Program-made: the position numbers and the translations under genes
Shown: positions 57,956 to 64,000 of the stretch, piece by piece
Layout: each line of letters opens with the position of its first letter
How positions within the stretch are numbered: the first letter of the stretch is position 1
The notes under the pieces: model-generated
What the model was told of the DNA's origin: nothing
Databases searched by the model: none
What the model saw: only the letters and a program-made list of their open reading frames with translations
DNA from: Streptomyces sp. SID8352
Lineage (GTDB): Bacteria; Actinomycetota; Actinomycetes; Streptomycetales; Streptomycetaceae
Reading direction: 5' to 3'
Length of the DNA stretch: 64,000 nt
NCBI RefSeq assembly: GCF_009862265.1
Contig: NZ_WWGX01000028.1
Span: forward strand, 43,683-107,682

Positions 57956-58734
57956 GCGCCGCGGACCCCTTCGGCCTCAGCGGCCGCCGCGTGTTCGTCT
58001 CGGCCGGTGCGAGCGGCATCGGCCTGGCGACCGCGCAGCGTTTCCAGGAGGTCGGAGCCGAGGTGCTCGTCTCCGACTCCGACGCGAGCGCGCTCAAGTC
58101 CGCGGCGGCCGCGGGGCTGCGGACGATCAAGGCGGATGCCGCTTCCGGCGAGTCGATCGTCGAGGTTGTGGCCGCCATCGGGAAGGAACTCGGCGGACTC
58201 GACGTCCTCGTCAACAACGCGGGCATCGCAGGGCCGACGGCCGCCATCGAGCAGGTCGAACTCGCCGACTGGCAGGCGACGATGCGCATCAACGTCGACA
58301 GTCAGTTCCTGCACATCAAGCACCTGACGCCGCTGCTGTGCGCCTCCAAGGCCCCGGCCATCGTCAACTTGTCGTCGGTAGCCGGCCTGCGGGCCTTCCG
58401 TGACCGCTCGGCCTACTCGGCCTCCAAATGGGCGGTCGTCGGTCTTACGAAGACAGCGGCGGCCGAGCTCGGCCCCGCGGGCATCCGCGTCAATGCGGTA
58501 TGCCCGGGCGTGATCGCCGGACCGCGCCTCGATCGCGTCATCGCCGCGAAGGCCGACGCCCTGGGCATCGGCATCGACGAAGCCCGCGGGCTGTTCGTCG
58601 CGCAGACGGCACTCGGCAAGGAATCCACCGCCCGTGATGTCGCTGACGCAATCGTATTCCTGGCCGGCGATCTGGCGCGCACCATCTCCGGGCAGGTGCT
58701 GTCGGTCGACGGCTTCATCGAAAAAATGGCGTAG
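57952..58734 (+). CDS. SDR family oxidoreductase
   Basis: 260 residues. Classical short-chain dehydrogenase: cofactor motif VSAGASGIGLA (TGxxxGIG variant), NNAG in LVNNAGIAGP, catalytic S, Y and K in VNLSSVAG and YSASKWAV, and C-terminal GQVLSVDGFIEK. It oxidises or reduces a hydroxyl or keto group with NAD(P). Coupled to the MFS gene by ATGA at 57952. A second dehydrogenase beside the 3HCDH-like protein suggests that the substrate has two hydroxyl groups, or that two stereoisomers are handled. Confidence 0.92.
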   Translation: MSAADPFGLSGRRVFVSAGASGIGLATAQRFQEVGAEVLVSDSDASALKSAAAAGLRTIKADAASGESIVEVVAAIGKELGGLDVLVNNAGIAGPTAAIEQVELADWQATMRINVDSQFLHIKHLTPLLCASKAPAIVNLSSVAGLRAFRDRSAYSASKWAVVGLTKTAAAELGPAGIRVNAVCPGVIAGPRLDRVIAAKADALGIGIDEARGLFVAQTALGKESTARDVADAIVFLAGDLARTISGQVLSVDGFIEKMA

Positions 58735-58754
58735 GAGAAAGGACACATACACCC

Positions 58755-59684
58755 ATGGCGAAGCGCAAGGTAATCATTTCCGCCGCGGTCACTGGTTCCA
58801 TCCACACCCCGAGCATGTCCCCCTACCTTCCTGTGACCGCGAAGGAGATCGGGACCGCTGCCATTCAGGCCGCCGAGGCCGGCGCGGCGATCGTCCACCT
58901 GCACGCCCGCGACCCCGAGCAGGGGCAGCCGTCGCAGGACCCGAAGCTCTACGAGCCGTTTCTCACCCGGATCGGCAAGGAGAGCGACGTCGTGGTCAAC
59001 ATCACCACCGGCGGCAATCCGCTCATGACGCTTGAGGAGCGCCTGGCACCGGTAGCAACCTTTCAGCCCGAACTCGCCTCGCTCAACATGGGCAGCATCA
59101 ATTTCGCGATGTACCCGATGCTGCAGCGCTTCACCGAGTTCAAGTACGACTGGGAGCGCCCATACCTGGAGAGCAGCAAGGACTTCGTCTTCCGCAACAC
59201 CTTCGGTGATATCGAGCGCATCCTCGAAAAGGGCGCTGCGAGCGGGACTCGGTTCGAGCATGAATGCTACGACATCGCGCACATCTACAGCCTGGCGCAC
59301 TTCATGCAACGAGACCTCATCTCGGGTCCGCTGCTCGTGCAGTCGGTGTTCGGCATCCTCGGCGGAATCGGTGTGCACCCAGAGGACGTCACGCACATGC
59401 GCCGCACCGCTGACCGCCTGCTCGGCGACGAGTATCAGTGGTCGGTTCTGGGTGGAGGCCGTCACCAGATCCCGATCGCCACCATGGCCCTCGCCATGGG
59501 ATCACACGTGCGCGTCGGGCTCGAGGACTCCCTCTGGCTCGGACCCGGCGAGCTCGCGAACTCGTCTGCGGCGCAGGTGACGAAGATCCGCGCCATCATC
59601 GAAGAACTCGGCATGGAGGTCGCCACGCCCGACGAGGCGCGTGCGATCCTGCAGCTCAAGGGCCGTGACAAGGTCGCGTTTTGA
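58755..59684 (+). CDS. BKACE family beta-keto acid cleavage enzyme (DUF849)
   Basis: 309 residues, family length. Metal ligands: HLHARDP (His/His/Asp region, about residues 49-54); VNITTGGNP and the C-terminal GLEDSLWLGPGELANSSAAQV motif are characteristic. BKACE enzymes react a beta-keto acid with acetyl-CoA to give acetoacetate and a new CoA thioester; known substrates include 3-keto-5-aminohexanoate and dehydrocarnitine. Here the downstream CoA-transferase and the thiolase could recycle acetoacetate. AGGAGAAAGG precedes the ATG. The side-chain-recognising residues cannot be assigned by eye. Confidence 0.9.
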   Translation: MAKRKVIISAAVTGSIHTPSMSPYLPVTAKEIGTAAIQAAEAGAAIVHLHARDPEQGQPSQDPKLYEPFLTRIGKESDVVVNITTGGNPLMTLEERLAPVATFQPELASLNMGSINFAMYPMLQRFTEFKYDWERPYLESSKDFVFRNTFGDIERILEKGAASGTRFEHECYDIAHIYSLAHFMQRDLISGPLLVQSVFGILGGIGVHPEDVTHMRRTADRLLGDEYQWSVLGGGRHQIPIATMALAMGSHVRVGLEDSLWLGPGELANSSAAQVTKIRAIIEELGMEVATPDEARAILQLKGRDKVAF

Positions 59685-60775
59685 TATTCGACGCATTCGT
59701 GGCCGGCAGTGACCGGCCCGTCATCGGCATCGTGCGCGGCGGGGTCGGCTGGCTGGTGCTCAACCGTCCGAGGGCCATCAACGCGATCGACGCGGAAATG
59801 ATCGACGCGGTCCGCGTCCGGCTCGACGCATGGGCGGTCGACGACGCGGTCACCGGCGTGGTGATCGGCGGCGCCGGCGACCGCGGCTTCTGCGGCGGTG
59901 GCGACATCCGCGCAATGCACGCCGCCATCGCACGTGACACAGACGGATTCGCTGCGGTGCTCGCCCGACAGTACTCCCTCGACCTTGTGATCTCCGCCTA
60001 CCCTAAGGCTCTCGTCACAATCCTCGACGGCATCGTGCTCGGCGGCGGGGTCGGTCTCGGCTCGCACGCAGCCATGCGCGTCGTCACCGAGCGAACGAGG
60101 ATCGGCATGCCCGAGGCGAGGATCGGCTTCAGCCCCGACGCGGGCGGCACCTACCTGCTCGGCCGCGCCCCGGGCCGCACCGGCGAGCACCTCGCAGCCA
60201 CAGCAGGCACGATGGGCGCCGCGGACGCCATCTACACCGGCTTCGCCGACGCCTACGTCCCCGCTGCCAGCCTGCCCAAGCTGATCACGCTACTCGAGCG
60301 GGCGGGCGGCCCGCCGTTCGCCGAGGTCGTGGCCAAGCTCGCCGAAGACCCTGGCGAGCCCGCTCTCCGCGCTGCGCGTGAGTGGATAGATGAGTGCTAT
60401 GCGGGCCATGACGCAGGTGACATCGTCGTCGCACTGAGGGAGCGCGGCGAGCCGGACGCGCAGCGCGCCGCTCAGGAGATCGAGGGCAACAGCCCGCTCA
60501 GCGTCGATGTCGCCCTCCGCGCAGTGAGGGCCGCGCGCAAGGACACACTTGAGCGAGCGCTGCGGCGCGAACTCGAGGTCTCGCGGGTGATGCTCCGCAC
60601 CGAAGATATCCGCGAGGGCATCCGCGCGCAGGTCATCGACAAGGACCGCAATCCGGCGTGGCCAGCTCTGGACCGCGAAGGCACATCGTGGCGCGCCGCT
60701 GTGATGGCCGTCGACCAAGAGCCACGGCCCCTCGAGCCATTCTCGCCGGACTGCACCGCAGAAAGGACAGCATGA
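59681..60775 (+). CDS. Enoyl-CoA hydratase/3-hydroxyisobutyryl-CoA hydrolase family protein
   Basis: 364 residues, the length of the ECH_2 (3-hydroxyisobutyryl-CoA hydrolase) branch rather than of simple hydratases. Oxyanion segments DRGFCGGGDIRAMH and DGIVLGGGVGLGSHAAMRV; GMPEARIGFSPDAGGTYLL is typical of the hydrolase branch. Start is TTG 59681, overlapping the BKACE stop (TTGA), which suits translational coupling. It would hydrolyse a 3-hydroxyacyl-CoA to the free acid, which the dehydrogenase at 52690 could oxidise. It overlaps the CoA-transferase alpha gene by 4 bp. Confidence 0.88.
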   Translation: MIFDAFVAGSDRPVIGIVRGGVGWLVLNRPRAINAIDAEMIDAVRVRLDAWAVDDAVTGVVIGGAGDRGFCGGGDIRAMHAAIARDTDGFAAVLARQYSLDLVISAYPKALVTILDGIVLGGGVGLGSHAAMRVVTERTRIGMPEARIGFSPDAGGTYLLGRAPGRTGEHLAATAGTMGAADAIYTGFADAYVPAASLPKLITLLERAGGPPFAEVVAKLAEDPGEPALRAAREWIDECYAGHDAGDIVVALRERGEPDAQRAAQEIEGNSPLSVDVALRAVRAARKDTLERALRRELEVSRVMLRTEDIREGIRAQVIDKDRNPAWPALDREGTSWRAAVMAVDQEPRPLEPFSPDCTAERTA

Positions 60776-61560
60776 TCGACAAGACCTGTTCGGACGCGGC
60801 ATCCGCCGTGGCCGACATCCCCGACGGGGCGAGCATCGCCGCAGGCGGCTTCGGGCTGTGCGGCATCCCGGTGGTGCTCATCGACGCCATCCTGCACGCT
60901 GGCGCCCGCAAGCTCCACGTGGTCAGCAACAACTGCGGTGTCGAGGACTGGGGGCTCGGCGTGCTGCTCTCGGCCGGCCGGATCGCCGCAATGACGTCGT
61001 CGTACGTGGGGGAGAACAAGGAGTTCGAGCGGCAGTACCTCTCCGGCGAGCTCGAGCTTGACCTCGTGCCGCAGGGCACGCTTGCCGAGAAGTTGCGCGC
61101 AGGGGGGTCGGGTATCGCCGGGTTCTTCACTCAGGCAGGCGTAGGTACGCAGGTTGCCGAAGGCGGCCTGCCACGCCGCTACGACGCCCAGGGCAATGTC
61201 GCCGTGGCGTCCCAGCTGAAGGAGGTGCGCACCTTCACCTATGCGGGCCGCGACCGCGAGTTCGTGTTCGAGGAGGCGATCACCACCGACTTCGCCATCG
61301 TGCACGCGCGACGGGGTGACGCGCACGGCAACCTCGTCTTCGACAAGTCGGCGCGTAACTTCTCGCCGCTGGCCGCGATGGCCGGTCGCGTGTGCATCGC
61401 CGAGGTCGAGCAGTTCGTGCCCGTCGGAGCGCTCGACCCCGATCAGGTGCATCTGCCCGGCGTGTTCGTGCACCGGGTGGTCAAGGTGGGGACCGAGATC
61501 GACAAGCGGATCGAGAGGCGGACCGTCCGTCTGGAGGAAGGAGCCGGCTCACATGCTTAG
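60772..61560 (+). CDS. 3-oxoacid CoA-transferase, alpha subunit
   Basis: 262 residues. The CoA-binding motif GGFGLCGIP lies near residue 25, and [20 protein letters not shown] with [13 protein letters not shown] follows, as in SCOT/AtoD-type alpha subunits. The tail after about 225 is extended compared with AtoD. With the beta subunit it moves CoA from succinyl-CoA or acetyl-CoA to acetoacetate or a related 3-oxoacid. The ATG overlaps the previous stop, and its end overlaps the beta subunit by 8 bp. Confidence 0.93.
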   Translation: MIDKTCSDAASAVADIPDGASIAAGGFGLCGIPVVLIDAILHAGARKLHVVSNNCGVEDWGLGVLLSAGRIAAMTSSYVGENKEFERQYLSGELELDLVPQGTLAEKLRAGGSGIAGFFTQAGVGTQVAEGGLPRRYDAQGNVAVASQLKEVRTFTYAGRDREFVFEEAITTDFAIVHARRGDAHGNLVFDKSARNFSPLAAMAGRVCIAEVEQFVPVGALDPDQVHLPGVFVHRVVKVGTEIDKRIERRTVRLEEGAGSHA

Positions 61561-62194
61561 CCGCACCGGGATGGCCGCGCGCGCGGCCCGCGAACTGCGC
61601 GATGGCCAGTACGTCAACCTCGGCATCGGCCTGCCGACGCTCGTCCCGAACTTCATCCCACGGGGCGTCGACATCGTGCTGCAGTCGGAAAACGGCATTC
61701 TCGGCGTCGGCCCGTACCCGGCGCCCGATCAGGTGAACCCCGACCTCATCAACGCGGGCAAGGAAACAGTGACGGTGCTGCCGGGTGCGTCGTTCTTCGA
61801 CTCCGCGACGAGCTTCGGGATGATCCGGGGCGGGAAGATCGACGTCGCGATCCTCGGTGCCATGCAAGTGTCGGCCCAAGGAGACCTCGCCAACTGGATG
61901 ATCCCCGGCAAGATGGTCAAGGGAATGGGTGGCGCGATGGACCTCGTCCACGGCGCCGAGCGGCTCATCGCGCTGATGGAGCACACCACTCGTATCGGCG
62001 ACGCGAAGATCCTCGAGCACTGCACACTTCCCCTGACCGGCCGGTGCGTCATCGACCGGATCATCACCGACATGGCTGTGATCGATGTGACGGAGAACGG
62101 CCTCGTCCTTGTCGAGACCGCCACCGACGTCAGCGTCGATGAAGTGATCGCCGCCACGGACGCGAAGCTCACGGTTGCGGTCGCGAAGGCCTAG
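61553..62194 (+). CDS. 3-oxoacid CoA-transferase, beta subunit
   Basis: 213 residues. The catalytic glutamate is in [12 protein letters not shown] (E46 by count from the ATG at 61553), and [19 protein letters not shown] with [16 protein letters not shown] completes the family signature. It forms the active heterodimer with the alpha subunit. Its stop codon, TAG 62192-62194, coincides with the CTAG target of the IS element that follows, so insertion left the protein unchanged. It is the last gene of the rightward operon. Confidence 0.93.
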   Translation: MLSRTGMAARAARELRDGQYVNLGIGLPTLVPNFIPRGVDIVLQSENGILGVGPYPAPDQVNPDLINAGKETVTVLPGASFFDSATSFGMIRGGKIDVAILGAMQVSAQGDLANWMIPGKMVKGMGGAMDLVHGAERLIALMEHTTRIGDAKILEHCTLPLTGRCVIDRIITDMAVIDVTENGLVLVETATDVSVDEVIAATDAKLTVAVAKA

Positions 62195-62823
62195 GACCTG
62201 TCTGACAAACGATCTTGGGTGGGTTCGCGGAGCCAGAGGATGAGCGAGGCGAGGTGTACTCCGGCCTTGTAGCGGGCGGCAAGCTTGTCGAAGCGGGTCG
62301 CGATCGCGCGGAACTGCTTGAGGCGGTTGAAGCAGCGTTCGACCATGTTGCGGGCCTTGTAGAGCTCGCGGTCGAAGGCCGGCGGTCTCCCGCCGGCCTT
62401 CCCTCGCCGCACACGGTTGGCCTTCTGGTCTGCCCGTTCCGGGATCACCGTCCGGATGCCCCGCCCGCGCAGGACCTGGCGGATTGCGCGGGACGAGTAG
62501 GCCTTGTCCGCGATGACCGTGTCGGGCCTGCGGCGGGGCCGTCCGGCACCGGCCCGAGGCACTCTCAGCTCGTCCATGACCGTGCCGAAGACGGTGGAGT
62601 CGTTGACGTTGCCCGGCGTGACGACGACGGCCAGGGCCAGACCCCGGCCGTCGCAGGCGGGATGGACCTCGGTGGTCAGCCCACCGCGGGACCGGCCCAG
62701 CGCCTGGCCAGCCGACGGACGTGCCGGATCTTCCAGTTCGTCCCCCGTCGCCGCCCCTTTTTGCGGGCACCGGCAGAGTGCTGGTGAGCCCGGCTGACCG
62801 TGGAGTCGACCGACACGGTCCAC
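62191..62823 (-). CDS. IS5-family transposase, OrfB frame
   Basis: The coding part begins at the frameshift near 62757 and gives [36 protein letters not shown] (second acid) and [20 protein letters not shown] (glutamate). The stop TAG is 62193-62191, which is the CTAG target itself, outside the element proper. Upstream residues in this frame have no family meaning. Confidence 0.82.
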   Translation of the reverse strand: MDRVGRLHGQPGSPALCRCPQKGAATGDELEDPARPSAGQALGRSRGGLTTEVHPACDGRGLALAVVVTPGNVNDSTVFGTVMDELRVPRAGAGRPRRRPDTVIADKAYSSRAIRQVLRGRGIRTVIPERADQKANRVRRGKAGGRPPAFDRELYKARNMVERCFNRLKQFRAIATRFDKLAARYKAGVHLASLILWLREPTQDRLSDRS

Positions 62824-63123
62824 TCCACGGCTCCGACGGAGTCGTCCCGGACCTGGGCCTGTTCGAGCAGGCGGGCCCAGGTTCCGTCCGCCTCCCAGCG
62901 GGCGAACCGCTCATAGACCGTCCGCCACGGCCCATATCGCTCCGGCAGGTCACGCCACGGAGCACCGGTCCGCAACCGCCACAACACCCCGTTGATGACC
63001 TGCCGGTGTTCCCGCCACGGCCGTCCACGCCCGTCAACACCAGGCAACAAGGGCGCTATCCGCTCCCACGCCGCATCCGTCAGCTCACCACGACCCACCA
63101 CAAGATCAATTATCAGACAGGTC
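62195..63123 (-). mobile_element. IS5-family insertion sequence with CTAG target duplication
   Basis: About 929 bp. Ends are inverted repeats: GACCTGTCTGACAAACGATC at the left, and GACCTGTCTGATAATTGATC read from the right. CTAG flanks both ends (62191-62194 and 63124-63127). It contains one two-frame transposase gene on the minus strand. Confidence 0.85.
62676..63101 (-). CDS. IS5-family transposase, OrfA frame
   Basis: About 141 residues from GTG 63101: VVGRGELTDAAWERIAPLLP, then RQVINGVLWRLRTGAPWRDL and the first catalytic acid in [20 protein letters not shown]. The product continues in the -1 frame after GCAAAAAGGGG near 62755, which can slip, so the active transposase is probably an OrfAB fusion, as in many members of this group. 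Confidence 0.85.
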   Translation of the reverse strand: MVGRGELTDAAWERIAPLLPGVDGRGRPWREHRQVINGVLWRLRTGAPWRDLPERYGPWRTVYERFARWEADGTWARLLEQAQVRDDSVGAVEWTVSVDSTVSRAHQHSAGARKKGRRRGTNWKIRHVRRLARRWAGPAVG

Positions 63124-63125
63124 CT

Positions 63126-64000
63126 AGAGGTTGTCCCGTAACTGCTGGTCAGAGGTGAGATGATCTCGCCGTGGCTGGTGTGATCACGGCGTCGGAGCCC
63201 TCGTGGATAGGTCCGTTCACCGGGCTGAGCCCGCGGCAGTTCAACAAGCTGATCACCGCGCTGCGGCGTGAGGGGGCCGATCCGGTCCGCAAGGGCCGGC
63301 CGTGGTCGCTGCCGTTGGAGGACCGGGTGCTGCTGGTGGCCGCGTACTGGCGCACCAACCTCACCCTGCGTCAACTTGGCCCGCTGTTCGGCGTCTCGAA
63401 GTCGGCGGCCGACCGGATCGTCGCCCACCTCGGGCCGGCTCTCGCCCTCCAGCCCCGGCGGCGGTTCCGTAGGGAGACCGTGCTCATCGTGGACGGCACG
63501 CTGGTCCCCACCCGCGATCGGACCGTGGCCGCCTCCAGCAAGAACTACCGCTACTCCACCAACCACCAGGTCGTCATCGACGCTGACACCCGCCTCGTGG
63601 TCGCCGTCGGCAAGCCGCTGCCCGGCAACCGCAACGACTGCCGGGCCTGGCAGGACTCCGGCGCGAAGGCCGCCGTCGGCACCACCCCCACGGTGATCGC
63701 CGACGGCGGCTACCGGGGCACCGGCCTGACCATCCCGCACTACCGCCGGCACAAGGAGGAGGAACTGCCGGCCTGGAAGGAGGAGCACAACGCCTCCCAC
63801 CGCAAGGTCCGCGCCCGCGTCGAGCACACCTTCGCCCGCATGAAGAGCTGGAAGATCCTCCGCGACTGCCGCCTCAAGGGCGACGGCGTCCACCACGCCA
63901 TGCTCGGCATCGCCCGCCTACACAACCTCACCCTCACCGGATGACAGGCAAACAAGCAGGTCAGCCAGCATGTCCCAGAGCATTTACGGGACACCGTCTA
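63126..64000 (+). mobile_element. Second IS5-family element (DDE_Tnp_4 type)
   Basis: Terminal repeats TAGAGGTTGTCCCGTAA (63125-63141) and, reversed from the window edge, TAGACGGTGTCCCGTAA agree at 15 of 17 positions. It abuts the first element with no host DNA between. The right end coincides with the window edge, so flanking repeats cannot be checked. Confidence 0.8.
63171..63944 (+). CDS. IS5-family transposase (DDE superfamily, DDE_Tnp_4)
   Basis: 257 residues from GTG 63171. An N-terminal HTH region (LEDRVLLVAAYWRTNLTLRQ and FGVSKSAADRIV) precedes the DDE core: VLIVDGTLVPTRDR (first acid), VIADGGYRGTGL (second acid) and RARVEHTFARMKSWKILRD (glutamate). The length and motifs are complete, so it seems active. 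It is encoded on the opposite strand to the neighbouring IS5-family transposase. Confidence 0.92.
   Translation: MAGVITASEPSWIGPFTGLSPRQFNKLITALRREGADPVRKGRPWSLPLEDRVLLVAAYWRTNLTLRQLGPLFGVSKSAADRIVAHLGPALALQPRRRFRRETVLIVDGTLVPTRDRTVAASSKNYRYSTNHQVVIDADTRLVVAVGKPLPGNRNDCRAWQDSGAKAAVGTTPTVIADGGYRGTGLTIPHYRRHKEEELPAWKEEHNASHRKVRARVEHTFARMKSWKILRDCRLKGDGVHHAMLGIARLHNLTLTG

Overview
The window is very GC-rich, uses G/C-ending codons and is packed with actinobacterial families. The neighbours at 33.3-38.2 kb (an XRE-domain MurA-like transferase divergent from a 904-residue aconitase) match a pair I remember from Streptomyces chromosomes (SCO5998/SCO5999), so I read this as Streptomyces chromosome carrying several accessory blocks. 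No rRNA, tRNA or CRISPR array was seen.

Region 1 (0.3-12.5 kb): an anti-sigma-type ATPase, then an aromatic acyl-CoA catabolic cluster. It holds an enoyl-CoA hydratase, a flavin monooxygenase/old-yellow-enzyme fusion of the 2-aminobenzoyl-CoA (or salicylyl-CoA) type, a PaaX-type repressor, an aryl-CoA ligase, an acyl-CoA dehydrogenase and a Rid protein. The promoters share TGACGRCAGTCA, a likely PaaX operator. A GNAT enzyme, a sortase-anchored surface protein (LAETG), a small membrane protein and a DUF6299-like secreted protein follow.

Region 2 (13.0-24.4 kb): a probable natural-product cluster. It has an LLM flavin oxidoreductase, a cyclodipeptide synthase (CDPS) with an unusual N-Y-R signature, a PPOX flavoprotein, a stand-alone DHBP synthase, a 1301-residue A-PCP-reductase protein with an extra TenA-like domain, a lipocalin/alpha-beta hydrolase fusion and an NsdA-like regulator. 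The two divergent promoters at 21.05-21.65 kb share a two-part element with identical 46-nt spacing.

Region 3 (24.5-33.0 kb): a complete four-gene Wadjet system (DUF2397, DUF2398, SMC-like ATPase, DUF2399 Toprim) with overlapping genes, giving anti-plasmid defence. Region 4 (33.3-38.2 kb) is the core MurA-like/aconitase pair, whose promoter regions share an 18-bp palindrome (TATCTC-N6-GAGATR).

Region 5 (38.3-49.9 kb): mobile debris. A DUF3732 relic, an intact IS256-family element and an IS630 relic precede a secreted RHS/YD-repeat polymorphic toxin, broken by a -1 frameshift, with its immunity gene. Relics of IS3, IS30 and IS256 follow.

Region 6 (50.0-62.2 kb): an acyl-CoA catabolic island with two divergent, translationally coupled operons, a GAF/PucR regulator and an MFS transporter. 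A BKACE enzyme, a CoA-transferase pair and a thiolase would turn a beta-keto acid plus acetyl-CoA into acetoacetate, acetoacetyl-CoA and acetyl-CoA; a carnitine-like route is possible. Two IS5-family elements close the window, the first inserted exactly at the stop codon of the CoA-transferase beta gene.
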